A stretch of 64,000 nucleotides of DNA from Nocardia inohanensis NBRC 100128 (GCF_001612945.1 NZ_BDBK01000015.1:164544-228543); one strand, 5' to 3'. Positions 16,442-25,491 are shown, numbered from the stretch's first letter. Translations and numbers: made by a program. The notes: generated from the letters alone by a model not told the origin.

Positions 16442-18834
16442 ACTCACCCTGGGCCACCCGGGAGCTGGGACTCGGACTGCGGCACGGCAATTCGTACGTC
16501 GCGGAGTGGGAGATCCCCGCGCTGGTCGAACCCGGGCTGCGGCGCAATCCGCGCCGGGCGCATCTGCTGGTCTCCACGGTGCTGGGCAAGCATCTGCCGA
16601 CCGATCCGCATCGGGTGATCGAGGCCGGGAACCGGCTGGGCGATCTGGTGCGCGAAGTGGTGGACGGGCCCGTGGTGGTGCTCGGATTCGCCGAAACCGC
16701 AACGGGACTCGGACATTGCGTGGCGGCGCGGATGCGGGCGGAGTGCTATCTGCACTCGACGCGGCGCGAGGTGCCGACCGCGGTGACGCTCACCGGGTTC
16801 GAGGAAGGGCATTCGCACGCCACCTCGCACCTGTTGCAGCCGGCGCCGGCGCGGATCTTCCTGAACTCGCTGCCCATGGTGCTGGTCGACGACGAGATCT
16901 CCACCGGCGCAACGGCACTGGACGCCATCCGGGCGCTGCACGAATTCACCCCGCGCACCCACTATGTGCTGGCCTCGCTGGTGGATATGCGCACCGAGGC
17001 CGACCAGGCGGCCTTCGAAGCGGCCGCCGCCGACCTGGGCGCGCGCATCGACACCGTCTGCCTGGCCGCCGGGGAGACGCTGCTGCCGGCGAACCTGGTC
17101 GATTCCGTACAGGCGTTGCCCGAACCGGAGCTGAACCCGGTCGCGGCGGTCCGCGGGCGGTTCGAACGGATCGAATTGCCCTGGCCCGCCGCCGTTCCCG
17201 AAGGCGGACGGCACGGCATCCTGCGCACCGACGGCACCGGCTTCGAGGCCGCGCTCACCGATGCGGCGGCGACGCTGCGGCGCGGACTGGACGCCCTGCC
17301 CTGGGGCGGCGCGGTCGGTGACCGCCCCCGGCCGGTCATCGTGCTGGGCCACGAGGAGCTCATGTACCTGCCGCTGCGGCTGGCCGAGAGCCTCGCCGAC
17401 AGCGGTATCCCCACCCGCTACCAGACCACCACCCGCTCGCCCGCCTACGTGCTGGACGAGCCGGGGTATCCGCTGCGGCGCGGATTCCGGTTCACCGCAC
17501 CGGAATCCGGTGAGGACGCGGCGCGCTACGTGTACAACGCGGCCTGGCCGGAACCGGCGGCCGAGGCGCCGATACTGCTGGTGGTCATCGACGAACCGGC
17601 AGACACCGACCGGCTCACCGCCGCCGGCGGGCTGATCGACGTGCTCACCGCGTCCGGCGCGGATGTGGTGCTGGCCGTGCTGCCCGAGGCCGACCCGCGC
17701 GCGCTGACGGCGGTCCGCAGCGAACTGCCGAAACCCTTGCGGGGGCCGGAATTCGGGTCCTATGCGGCCGACGAGGTGACCTGGCTGCTCAAGGATCTCT
17801 CGGCGGTGGACCTGGAAGCCGAGGTGGCCGAGCGCGAGCAGCGCATCCAGTCCGGGGACGCGCACTACGCCGAATCGCTGCCCATCGAATATCAGCCGGA
17901 CGCGGCCTACCGGGAACTCTTCGACCGGGTGCTCGAGGACAGCGCCGACCGGCTCGCGCTGGCGGTGGCCACGGTCTCCGAACTCGTCGTCGCGCAGCGC
18001 GGGCCCGACATCGTCCTGGTCTCGCTGGCGCGCGCGGGCACGCCGGTGGGCATTCTCATGCGGCGCTGGCTGGCGACCCGGGGCCTGGAGGTTCCGCACT
18101 ACGCCGTCTCGATCGTCCGCGATCGCGGCATCGACCCGGTGGCGCTGGATTACCTTGCCCAGCATCATGATCCGTCCACCATCGTGTTCGTGGACGGCTG
18201 GACCGGCAAGGGCGCGATCACCCGGGAACTGACCGAAGCCCTGCGAGCCTACGAAGCCGCGGGCGGTGCGCACTTCGACGACGAACTCGTCGTGCTCGCC
18301 GATCCGGGCAGCTGCGTGCGCACCTACGGCACCCGCGACGACTTCCTCATCGCCTCGGCCTGCCTCAATTCCACTGTCTCCGGACTGGTTTCGCGCACCG
18401 TACTCAACGACGCCCTGATCGGTCCCCGGGACTTCCACGGCGCCAAGTACTACCGCGACCTCGTCCCCGACGATGTCTCCGCGCGCCTGCTGGACCGGGT
18501 GAGCGCCGCCTTCGACAGCGTGCGTCCCCGGGTGGACGCGCAGGTCGCGGCCGTGCGGGCAACGGATCGCACCCCGACCTGGGCGGGCTGGGCATCGGTG
18601 GAGAAGGTGCGCGCGCAGTACGGCATCGCCTCGGTCAATTTCGTGAAACCCGGTGTCGGCGAGACCACCCGGGTGCTGCTGCGCCGCCTGCCGTGGCGGG
18701 TGTTGGTCCGCGAGGCCGATGCTCCCGAGCACGCGCACATCCGTTTGCTCGCCGAATCGCGCGGCGTGCCGGTCGAGGTCGTGCCCGATCTCGCCTACGC
18801 CTGCATGGGCCTGATCAAGGACGTGAAGAAGTAA
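16438..18834 (+). CDS. Fusion of phosphoribosyltransferase, TRSP, StiP-type and PELOTA-like domains
   Basis: The 798-aa protein contains in order: a phosphoribosyltransferase domain with the PRPP loop VLVDDEISTGAT (148-159); a TRSP-type region (about 290-450, including RSPAYVLDEPGYPLRRGFRF); a second PRTase-like domain of the StiP type (about 470-670, SLARAGTPVGILMRRW and VFVDGWTGKGA at 583-593); and a C-terminal segment (about 740-798) resembling the PELOTA RNA-binding domain. These domains were described together in Ter-linked gene clusters and are predicted to make a nucleoside-like compound; there is no direct proof. It is coupled to the CitE-like gene by a GTGA overlap and to the HAD gene by a TAATG overlap. 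In other genomes these domains are often separate proteins. Confidence 0.85.
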   Translation: MNSPWATRELGLGLRHGNSYVAEWEIPALVEPGLRRNPRRAHLLVSTVLGKHLPTDPHRVIEAGNRLGDLVREVVDGPVVVLGFAETATGLGHCVAARMRAECYLHSTRREVPTAVTLTGFEEGHSHATSHLLQPAPARIFLNSLPMVLVDDEISTGATALDAIRALHEFTPRTHYVLASLVDMRTEADQAAFEAAAADLGARIDTVCLAAGETLLPANLVDSVQALPEPELNPVAAVRGRFERIELPWPAAVPEGGRHGILRTDGTGFEAALTDAAATLRRGLDALPWGGAVGDRPRPVIVLGHEELMYLPLRLAESLADSGIPTRYQTTTRSPAYVLDEPGYPLRRGFRFTAPESGEDAARYVYNAAWPEPAAEAPILLVVIDEPADTDRLTAAGGLIDVLTASGADVVLAVLPEADPRALTAVRSELPKPLRGPEFGSYAADEVTWLLKDLSAVDLEAEVAEREQRIQSGDAHYAESLPIEYQPDAAYRELFDRVLEDSADRLALAVATVSELVVAQRGPDIVLVSLARAGTPVGILMRRWLATRGLEVPHYAVSIVRDRGIDPVALDYLAQHHDPSTIVFVDGWTGKGAITRELTEALRAYEAAGGAHFDDELVVLADPGSCVRTYGTRDDFLIASACLNSTVSGLVSRTVLNDALIGPRDFHGAKYYRDLVPDDVSARLLDRVSAAFDSVRPRVDAQVAAVRATDRTPTWAGWASVEKVRAQYGIASVNFVKPGVGETTRVLLRRLPWRVLVREADAPEHAHIRLLAESRGVPVEVVPDLAYACMGLIKDVKK

Positions 18835-19685
18835 TGCCGCACCGAAGACGCCCCTCGCCCAGATCGGTCCTGGTGGCGACGGACCTGGATCGCACCATGA
18901 TCTACTCCCGCAATGCCTTCGGCGCGACGCCCGAGCTGAACACGGTGGTGGTGGAGCACCTGGAGGGCGCGCCGCTCTCCTACATGACCAGCCTCGCCGC
19001 GGACCGCATGCGGGCGCTCACCACGCCCGCCGCGGTGGTCCCCACCACCACCCGAACCATGAAGCAGTTCAACCGGATTCGACTACCCGGCGCGCCGTGG
19101 CCCTACGCCATCACCACCAACGGCGGCAATATCCTGCACCACGGCAGGCCCGATCTGCGCTGGCGCATCGACCTCGATCGCGAAGTCCGCACCACCGCCG
19201 CCACCCTCTCCCAGATCAATGCGGCACTGAGCGCCCGCATCAGCGATTCCTTCGTCAAGAAGTTCCGGGTCGCCGACCACCTCTTCAACTACCTGGTGGT
19301 GGAGACCGCCACCCTCCCGGGCGATTTCCTCGCCGAATGGGACGCCTGGTGCCGCCCGCGCGGCTGGTCCGCCTCCCAACAGGGCCGCAAGATCTACACC
19401 ATGCCGAACGCGGTCTGCAAGAGCCGCGCGGTCGCCGAGGTCCGTCGCCGTCTCATCGATTCCGGTGTGCTGGAACCCGATTCGCGGGTGCTGGCGGCCG
19501 GTGACGGCGCGCTGGACGCCGAGATGCTGCGCAGCGCCGACGCCGCCATCCGCCCGCGCCACGGCGAACTCGAACAGCTCGAATGGACCGCGCCCAACCT
19601 GACCATCACCAGTGCGGCCGGCATTCTCGCCGCGGAGGAGATCCTCGACTGGTTCCACAACGCGACCCCGGAGGTGGCCGCCTGA
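18834..19685 (+). CDS. HAD family hydrolase of the Ter operon
   Basis: The 283-aa protein starts MPHRRRPSPRSVLVATDLDRT, with the nucleophile motif DLD (HAD motif I), and ends its core with AAGDGALDAEMLRSADAAI, the metal-binding GDxxxD motif IV. The insert resembles the Cof/sucrose-phosphatase class, so a small phosphorylated substrate is likely. The start codon shares one base with the upstream stop (TAATG) and the stop overlaps the downstream start (TGATG). It probably removes a phosphate in the pathway run by the CitE-like and PRTase proteins. Confidence 0.9.
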   Translation: MPHRRRPSPRSVLVATDLDRTMIYSRNAFGATPELNTVVVEHLEGAPLSYMTSLAADRMRALTTPAAVVPTTTRTMKQFNRIRLPGAPWPYAITTNGGNILHHGRPDLRWRIDLDREVRTTAATLSQINAALSARISDSFVKKFRVADHLFNYLVVETATLPGDFLAEWDAWCRPRGWSASQQGRKIYTMPNAVCKSRAVAEVRRRLIDSGVLEPDSRVLAAGDGALDAEMLRSADAAIRPRHGELEQLEWTAPNLTITSAAGILAAEEILDWFHNATPEVAA

Positions 19686-20686
19686 TGAAATCCACCATGC
19701 GTCGTGTCACCGCGGCCGTGTTCACCGCCGCGCTCGCCGTGACAGCTCTCGGCAGCGCCGCCACCGCGGACCCCGCCAAGCCCTCGGCCATCACCTCGGT
19801 CGAAAAGGACGGCCGCACCTGGCATCTGAAGGTGTACTCCGCGGCCATGGACAAGGAGATCGTGGTCGACGTGCAGCGTCCGGCCGACGAATCCCGCCCC
19901 GCCCCGAACCTCTACATGTTCAGCGGTCTCGATGCCGGTGAAGGCGAAGCGAGCTGGCAGGGCCAGACCACCGCCCTGGAATGGCTGGCCGACAAGCCCG
20001 TCAATGTCGTCCTGCCCATCGGCGGCCGCGGCAGTTACTACACCGACTGGCTGCGCCCGGATCCCAAGCTCGGCGTCAACAAGTGGAAGACCTTCTTCAC
20101 CGAGGAGCTTCCCCCGCTGCTGGACCGGCAACTGAACTCCACCGGCCTGAACGCCCTGGCCGGCGTCTCCATGTCCGGCACTTCGGTCCTGCAACTGGCC
20201 GAAGCGAAACCCGGCCTGTGGAAATCCGTCGCCGCCTACAGCGGCTGTGCCCAGATCGCCGACCCCATCGGCCGCCAGTTCGTGAAGTTCGTGGTCGAAA
20301 CCTGGTCCGGCGGTAGCACCCAGAACATGTACGGCCCCGACGACAGCCCCCTGTGGGCCGAGAACGACCCGGTGGTCAATGCCGAGAAACTGCGCGGCAC
20401 CAACCTCTACATCGCCACCGGCAACGGCATACCGCGCCCCGAGGACATCCAGTACTACCTCTCCAATGCCCCCGGCAGCACCGGCGGCGTGAACCTCGGC
20501 CTCGGCATGGCGATCGAAGCCGCCGTCAACGGCTGCACCGCCAACCTGAAATCCAAACTGGACTCCATCGCCATCCCCGCCACCTACCAGTTCAACCCGG
20601 TCGGCACCCACTACTGGCCGTACTGGGAAGACGACCTGCACAAGTCCTGGCCGGTCCTGGCACAGGGAATGGGCTTGCCGGACTGA
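19685..20686 (+). CDS. Secreted mycolyltransferase/antigen 85-like esterase
   Basis: The 333-aa protein has a signal peptide (MKSTMRRVTAAVFTAALAV, cleavage near ATA-DP) and an alpha/beta-hydrolase fold of the antigen 85 type: LYMFSGLDAGEGEASW, IGGRGSYYTDWLRPD, the nucleophile in GVSMSGTSV, and the catalytic His in GTHYWPYWEDDL. Antigen 85 enzymes transfer mycolic acids between trehalose monomycolate and arabinogalactan or another trehalose, outside the membrane. Unusually, its start overlaps the HAD stop (TGATG), making it the last gene of the Ter operon. It could instead be a relative with another acyl substrate. Confidence 0.88.
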   Translation: MKSTMRRVTAAVFTAALAVTALGSAATADPAKPSAITSVEKDGRTWHLKVYSAAMDKEIVVDVQRPADESRPAPNLYMFSGLDAGEGEASWQGQTTALEWLADKPVNVVLPIGGRGSYYTDWLRPDPKLGVNKWKTFFTEELPPLLDRQLNSTGLNALAGVSMSGTSVLQLAEAKPGLWKSVAAYSGCAQIADPIGRQFVKFVVETWSGGSTQNMYGPDDSPLWAENDPVVNAEKLRGTNLYIATGNGIPRPEDIQYYLSNAPGSTGGVNLGLGMAIEAAVNGCTANLKSKLDSIAIPATYQFNPVGTHYWPYWEDDLHKSWPVLAQGMGLPD

Positions 20687-20695
20687 GCTGTTCCG

Positions 20696-21163
20696 TCACA
20701 GACCCGCCAGTTTCCGGACGGCGGCGATCCGTGACCGGTCCTGCTCGGAATCACGGGCCGCCATGAGCGCGATCAGGTGAGCGGGCGCGGCGATCGGGAT
20801 CCCGTCGTACCAGTCGATGCCGGCGCGCACCTCGTCCCAGGTGACGGCATCGTATTCGTAAGTGGCGTCGATGATCCCGGCCGCGCGGGTGGCACGCAGA
20901 TAGAAACGCCCGGTCAGCAGCGCCGGATCGAGTGGGGTACGGACCTCGTCCTGCCACGAGCGCACCCGCCAGCCACGGGCACGCAGGGTGGTGGTGAAGG
21001 CGTCCGGTCCGATCGACGGTGAGGGCAGCAGCAGATCGCAGTCGCGGATCGGCAGGTCCAAGGCCGCGCCGTAGCGCAGGTGCAGGGCGAGGCCACCGAT
21101 CACCGCGTAGGGCACCCCGCGCATCCGCAGGGCGCGCAGGGCATCCCGATACGCGGCGATCAC
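20696..21163 (-). CDS. Predicted nucleotidyltransferase paired with a radical SAM protein
   Basis: The 155-aa protein contains VPYAVIGGLALHLRYG (residues 18-33) and RDCDLLLPSPS, the GG...DxD metal site of minimal nucleotidyltransferases of the MNT/AbiEii kind. The GTG at 21163 overlaps the radical SAM stop by 4 bases (GTGA), so the two are translated together. The C-terminal part (WYDGIPIAAPAHLIALMAAR) resembles the substrate-recognition end of such proteins. It could modify a protein or small molecule with a nucleotide; the target is unknown. Confidence 0.7.
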   Translation of the reverse strand: MIAAYRDALRALRMRGVPYAVIGGLALHLRYGAALDLPIRDCDLLLPSPSIGPDAFTTTLRARGWRVRSWQDEVRTPLDPALLTGRFYLRATRAAGIIDATYEYDAVTWDEVRAGIDWYDGIPIAAPAHLIALMAARDSEQDRSRIAAVRKLAGL

Positions 21164-22212
21164 GCGGCGGTGCGCAGCAGCACGGCGGTCTCCGGATCCC
21201 AATCGGCACAAAGGTTTCCATTGGCGTGGTAGATCAGTTTGTGCACGGTGCCGGAGTGATGGCGGTCCTTCATGAGCTCGTAGTCGGAGGTTTCGAAGGT
21301 GACGTCGACGGCGTCCCGCCAGCGGCAGCGCAGGTTCCAGTAGTAGTACCCGCGCGTGTGCCGCAGCGGTGCGAAACCGGCGACCGGATCGCTTGCCGCG
21401 GGCCATATTTCGTCGAGCAGCGCCTCGATCGGCACCCGGTCGCGGGCGATGGTGCGCAGCGGCGCGTTCGGCTTGTACAGCTCACCCAGCCGGGAGAACT
21501 CGCGGAAAACCACATCGGTGACGCCCAATTCGTCACGCGCCCAAGCGAGATAGCTCTCCACCCCCGCCAGATCGTGTACGCCGGTCCGCTGGATGACGCA
21601 GACCAATCGCACCGGCACGGCCGCACCCAGCTGGCGGACGGTGCGTTCGAACACCGCGTTGTCCGAGACGGGTTTGCCGTCCCGGAATCGCATGATCAGA
21701 TCATTGGCCGCCTGGTCCCGGGCGTGCCGGGACACCTCGGCCCGGTCCAGGCCGAAGCGCGCCAGCCGCGGAATCAACCGTGCCCCATGGGTTTCCCGCG
21801 CCAGACCGGCGGTATTGGTGTACAGGACCCGCTCGGTGATCGGCCCGTCGTGTGCGTCGAGCAGATCCAGCACCGCTTCCAGCCAATCCGGGTCGTCGGT
21901 CGCTTCCAGTCCCGAGAGCGAGAGCCCGAACGGCAGCCCGCGCAGTTCCGCCAAGACCCGCTCCAGGCCCTCGAAATAGCCGGTGCCGGGGCGCAATCCG
22001 GCCGAGAGCACCGTGGCGTCGCGATGGCGCAGGGTCTCCGAGCAGAACACGCAGCGCGCGGAGCAGGGCTGCGCGGAGGCGAAGGGCGTGAAGGTCAAGG
22101 GCAGCGCGAATGTTCGTTCGATGCCGCCGATCCGGTGCCGGACCAGCTCGGCCCCGAGATCGACGCGATCGTCGACCCGCACGCCCGGGAATCGCTCTTC
22201 GATGATGGTCAC
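21160..22212 (-). CDS. Radical SAM protein
   Basis: The 350-aa protein has the iron-sulfur motif CSARCVFC (C50-x3-C54-x2-C57), which binds the [4Fe-4S] cluster that cleaves S-adenosylmethionine, followed by a TIM-barrel-like region (FGLSLSGLEATDDPDWLEAV, VLYTNTAGL). The C-terminal end, YHANGNLCADWDPE, contains another Cys and a conserved-looking WDPE. The chemistry and substrate are not recognisable. Start is GTG with GGGGGACC upstream. It is coupled to a nucleotidyltransferase and preceded by a TAGTC...GACTA palindrome. Confidence 0.85.
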   Translation of the reverse strand: MTIIEERFPGVRVDDRVDLGAELVRHRIGGIERTFALPLTFTPFASAQPCSARCVFCSETLRHRDATVLSAGLRPGTGYFEGLERVLAELRGLPFGLSLSGLEATDDPDWLEAVLDLLDAHDGPITERVLYTNTAGLARETHGARLIPRLARFGLDRAEVSRHARDQAANDLIMRFRDGKPVSDNAVFERTVRQLGAAVPVRLVCVIQRTGVHDLAGVESYLAWARDELGVTDVVFREFSRLGELYKPNAPLRTIARDRVPIEALLDEIWPAASDPVAGFAPLRHTRGYYYWNLRCRWRDAVDVTFETSDYELMKDRHHSGTVHKLIYHANGNLCADWDPETAVLLRTAA

Positions 22213-22234
22213 AGGGTCCCCCGCCTTCTTGTTT

Positions 22235-22249
22235 TAGTCTTGACGACTA
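22235..22249. promoter_or_regulatory. Perfect inverted repeat before the radical SAM gene
   Basis: TAGTC-TTGAC-GACTA is a 5+5 inverted repeat 23 bases upstream of the radical SAM start, in the only gap (77 bases) between that gene and dhaM. It looks like an operator for a dimeric regulator; none is encoded next to it. Confidence 0.4.
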
Positions 22250-22289
22250 CAATAGTGGGCGAGGGTCGATCCTGCCAGTCGTGAACACT

Positions 22290-23015
22290 TCAGTGCCCGG
22301 AGGTGACCGTCCGCACCTGCTCGATCGCCAAGGCGGCCTCGGGACCGGTGGCGGCGACTTCGAGGCGGTGACCGGGGAGGACGCCGAGGGTGAGGACGCG
22401 GGTCAGGCTGTTGCCGGGGACCGGGCCGGCGCCGGTGGTGGCATTGCGGAGCAGGACCTCCGCGTCCAGATCGTTGAGAGCGGAGACCAGTTCGGCGGCG
22501 GGCCGGGCGTGCAGTCCGTGCGCGTTGGTCACCTCGAAGACGGCGTCGGCTTGCGGGCGGGCGATCTGGGTGGTGTCTTCGGTCGGCGCGCTGACCGAGC
22601 GGGGGTGCCTGGGTGAGTCGCCGAGCTGGGTGCGCTTGGCATCGAGAGCGGATTCGGCTTCGCGGGCGGTCGCGGCGAGGTCCGCGCCGCCGCCGGCCGC
22701 CGCCAGGGCGGCCACCAGGCCCTCGACCAGCGGGGCGGCGCACAGGTGCACCTCGTGGGGGTCGGCCAGCAGATCCAGGGCGGTTTCGGCGGACAGGATC
22801 GCGCTGCCGAGATCCATCAGGAGCAGCACGCCCTCGCCGGTGTCGGCGGCGGTGATGGCATCGGCCACCGCTACCGCGTCGGTGCCCAGGGTCTGCTCGT
22901 CGAGGCCGGCGGCGATCTCGATCCGAACCGGCTGGGCGGGAAGCAGTTCCGTGGCCAGCGCGACCGCCGCCCGCGCGAGCGGGCGGCTGTGGGAGACCAC
23001 CACCAGGCCGATCAT
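22290..23015 (-). CDS. dhaM: Dihydroxyacetone kinase phosphoryl donor subunit DhaM (EIIA-HPr fusion)
   Basis: The 241-aa protein has an N-terminal PTS EIIA(Man)-like domain (MIGLVVVSHSRPLA, His9 as phosphate carrier; LLMDLGSA) and a C-terminal HPr-like domain with NAHGLHARPA (His169). It relays phosphate from PEP via enzyme I to DhaL. No enzyme I domain is attached, so EI must be encoded elsewhere. The ATG overlaps the dhaL stop by 4 bases. Last gene of dhaKLM. Confidence 0.95.
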   Translation of the reverse strand: MIGLVVVSHSRPLARAAVALATELLPAQPVRIEIAAGLDEQTLGTDAVAVADAITAADTGEGVLLLMDLGSAILSAETALDLLADPHEVHLCAAPLVEGLVAALAAAGGGADLAATAREAESALDAKRTQLGDSPRHPRSVSAPTEDTTQIARPQADAVFEVTNAHGLHARPAAELVSALNDLDAEVLLRNATTGAGPVPGNSLTRVLTLGVLPGHRLEVAATGPEAALAIEQVRTVTSGH

Positions 23016-23626
23016 CGCAGCGCCTGCCGTGCGGCGCGGACGAGGAGGGCGGCGCTGGTCGCACCCGGGTCCTGATGTCCAGCACTGCGTTCGCCGAGGT
23101 AGGAGGCGCGGCCCTTGCGGGCGACCAGCGGAATGGTTGCGTCCCTGCCGGTTTCGGCCGCCAGCACGGCCGCGTCCAGCGCCGCCTCCGGTGCGGATTC
23201 CGCGGCGACCGCCTTGTCCAGGGCGTCGGCGGCGGGCTCCAGGGCATCGACCATGGTCTTGTCGCCGGGTTCGGCCTTGCCGCGGGCGAGCACGCCGTCC
23301 AGTCCGGCGCGGAAAGCGCGCGCGAAATCGCTTATCTCCGTACCGGATCCGATGGCCGGGGCGCAGCGCAGGAAGAAGGTGCCGTAGAGGGGGCCGGCGG
23401 CGCCGCCGATGCTGCGGATCAGCACCATGGCGGTCTGCTTGAACACCTCGGTGGGCGTCTCGGGATGCGAATCGTTCAGGGCCGCAACGGCTGCGGCCAT
23501 CCCGCGCCGCATATTGGTGCCGTGGTCGGCGTCGCCGACGGCGGCGTCCAGCGCGGTGAGTTCGTCGGCGTGCGCGTCCACCAGTGCCGCGAAGGCGCGG
23601 ATCCAGGCCGCGGGATCGACGCTCAT
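23012..23626 (-). CDS. dhaL: Dihydroxyacetone kinase ADP-binding subunit DhaL
   Basis: The 204-aa protein has the DhaL signatures LDAAVGDADHGTNMRRGM (Asp ligands that hold Mg-ADP), SIGGAAGPLYGTFFL and PGDKTMVDALEPA, ending KGRASYLGERSAGHQDPGA. ADP stays bound as a coenzyme that is rephosphorylated by DhaM and passes phosphate to the substrate on DhaK. The ATG at 23626 is chosen because it overlaps the dhaK stop (TGATG) and begins the conserved domain. Length is normal. Confidence 0.95.
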   Translation of the reverse strand: MSVDPAAWIRAFAALVDAHADELTALDAAVGDADHGTNMRRGMAAAVAALNDSHPETPTEVFKQTAMVLIRSIGGAAGPLYGTFFLRCAPAIGSGTEISDFARAFRAGLDGVLARGKAEPGDKTMVDALEPAADALDKAVAAESAPEAALDAAVLAAETGRDATIPLVARKGRASYLGERSAGHQDPGATSAALLVRAARQALR

Positions 23627-24627
23627 CACAGGCCCCACCGCAGCGCCGGGGTGCGGACCGGGGCATCCCAGAGCGCGGTCAGCTCCTCGTCGAGGCGGGT
23701 CAGGGTGACCGAGCAGCCCGCCATATCGAGGGAGGTGATGTAGGAGCCGACCAGCGAGCGGGCGATCCGGACGCCCTGCCCGCGCAGGATCCGCGTCACC
23801 TCGTCGAACATCAGGTACAGCTCGATCAGCGGGGTGCCGCCCATGCCGTTGACGAAACACAGCACCCGGTCGCCGGATCGGAAGGGCAGGTCGGCGCGGA
23901 CGGGTTCGACCAGCATGGCGGCGATCTCACGGGCCGGGGCGAGCGGCACCCGCCGGCGTCCGGGCTCACCGTGAATGCCGATCCCGATCTCCATCTCGTC
24001 GTCGCCGAGCTCGAAGGTGGGATGCCCGACCGCCGGGACCGTGCCCGAGGTCAAAGCCATTCCCATGCTGCGGGATTCGGCGTTCACGCGTTCGGCGATG
24101 CGCGCCACCTCGGCCAGCGGGCGGCCCTGTTCGGCGGCCGCGCCCGCCAGCTTCTCCAGCACCACGGTCGCGCCGACGCCGCGCCGGCCGGCGGTGTAGA
24201 GGCTGTCCTGCACCGCCACATCGTCGTTCACCACCACGGCCCGCACCTGCGTGCCGGAATCGGCTTCGGCGAGTTCGGCGGCCATCTCGAAATTCATCAC
24301 ATCGCCGGTGTAGTTCTTCACGATGTGCAGCACCCCGGCCCCGGCGTCGACGGCGGTGGTGGCCGCCAGGATCTGATCGGGGACCGGGGAGGTGAAGATC
24401 TCGCCCGCGCAGGCGGCGTCGAGCATGCCGGGGCCCACGAAACCGGCGTGCAGGGGTTCGTGTCCGGAGCCGCCGCCGGAGACCAGCCCGACCTTGCCGG
24501 GCACGGGCGCGTCGGCGCGGACCACCACCCGCTGCTTCGCGTCCACCCGCAGTTCCGGATGCGCGGCGGCCATCCCGGCGAGCGCGGCGTCCACCACGTC
24601 GGCGGGCTTGTTGATCAGCTTCTTCAC
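23626..24627 (-). CDS. dhaK: Dihydroxyacetone kinase substrate-binding subunit DhaK
   Basis: The 333-aa protein is a complete DhaK: MKKLINKPADVVDAALAGMA, GLVSGGGSGHEPLHAGFVG, VKNYTGDVMNFEMAAEL, and IGIHGEPGRRR, whose His forms the covalent hemiaminal with dihydroxyacetone. Product is dihydroxyacetone phosphate for glycolysis. First of three overlapping genes dhaKLM. No glycerol dehydrogenase lies nearby, so the source of dihydroxyacetone is not indicated by the context. Confidence 0.96.
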   Translation of the reverse strand: MKKLINKPADVVDAALAGMAAAHPELRVDAKQRVVVRADAPVPGKVGLVSGGGSGHEPLHAGFVGPGMLDAACAGEIFTSPVPDQILAATTAVDAGAGVLHIVKNYTGDVMNFEMAAELAEADSGTQVRAVVVNDDVAVQDSLYTAGRRGVGATVVLEKLAGAAAEQGRPLAEVARIAERVNAESRSMGMALTSGTVPAVGHPTFELGDDEMEIGIGIHGEPGRRRVPLAPAREIAAMLVEPVRADLPFRSGDRVLCFVNGMGGTPLIELYLMFDEVTRILRGQGVRIARSLVGSYITSLDMAGCSVTLTRLDEELTALWDAPVRTPALRWGL

Positions 24628-24706
24628 CGGGTGCTCCCTCGGCAGGCTGGTTCGAATTCCTTGGGCCAGACTGGCACTCGAGTCCGGGCCGCGGTGCGAT
24701 TTCGGG

Positions 24707-25441
24707 CTATTCGGGTGCGCCGTCCTCGAGCGAACGGGCCAATTCGATATCGGTGACCAACTGCACCATGAGGTCGCGCAGTTCGCAGTCGGGTAGGTGT
24801 TCGGCGGCGAATTCGAAGGGTTCGGAGACGTCGAGCCCGCCCCGGGTGGCGGCCAGGATCACCCAGGGGATGCCCACTTCGGCCACGCCCAGCCGTTCGC
24901 GCACCAGGTCGGTGGTGTCGTCGACGAGATCGTTGCGGCGGGTGACCAGGGTCATCAGCTGTTCGTCCAGTTCGGCGCGGCGTGCCTCCAGCAGGCCCGG
25001 ATCCGCCTCCGCCTCCTGGGCGGGGGTGGTGCGCACCGAACCGTCGTCGTACACCTGGAAGCCCTCGTTGACGGCGGTGGTGCCCAGCGAGATCTCGGCT
25101 TCGGTGAGGTCGGGCAGGCCGCGCAGGCAGTCCAGCACCGCGTCCAGCGCGGCCACCAGGCGGTCGCGAATATCGCGGCGGCGCACCAGTTCCCGTTCCG
25201 CGTCCTCGCGTTCGGCCAGGGCCTGTTCGACGGCGCGGCCGATCTGGAAGGCCATCGCGGTGGATTCGGGCGCCCAGCCGCCCTGCGGGACGTACTCGCC
25301 GTCGCGCGGGGTGACGGTGTCGAGGAAGCCGTTCACCGCGTCGAGCAGTCCCTGCAACTGGCTACGGGACACGGCGGGGTGCCGGAAGGCGCGCAGATAC
25401 TGTTCGTGCGCGTGGGCGGATTCGACCTCACCGTCACTCAC
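24707..25441 (-). CDS. Uncharacterised helical protein, 244 aa
   Basis: No family is recognised. The protein is acidic and mostly helical, with a likely coiled coil at residues 70-100 (AEREDAERELVRRRDIRDRL) and another at about 150-185 (LLEARRAELDEQLMTLVTRR). A central stretch TAVNEGFQVYDDGSVRTTPAQ may be a loop. There is no signal peptide or membrane segment. It lies between dhaK and the three AIM24 genes on the same strand, 50 bases after the last of these, so it may belong with the AIM24/TerD group. Confidence 0.7.
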   Translation of the reverse strand: MSDGEVESAHAHEQYLRAFRHPAVSRSQLQGLLDAVNGFLDTVTPRDGEYVPQGGWAPESTAMAFQIGRAVEQALAEREDAERELVRRRDIRDRLVAALDAVLDCLRGLPDLTEAEISLGTTAVNEGFQVYDDGSVRTTPAQEAEADPGLLEARRAELDEQLMTLVTRRNDLVDDTTDLVRERLGVAEVGIPWVILAATRGGLDVSEPFEFAAEHLPDCELRDLMVQLVTDIELARSLEDGAPE

Positions 25442-25491
25442 ATCCCCGATACTGCCACGCGTTCGCGGCCCACCGGTGCAATGACAGCTAA

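Noticed and set aside
22290..23666. A single long minus-strand frame joining dhaL and dhaM
   Set aside because: The upstream part is a shadow of dhaL in another frame; dhaM starts at MIGLVVVSHS (23015) with a 4-base overlap.
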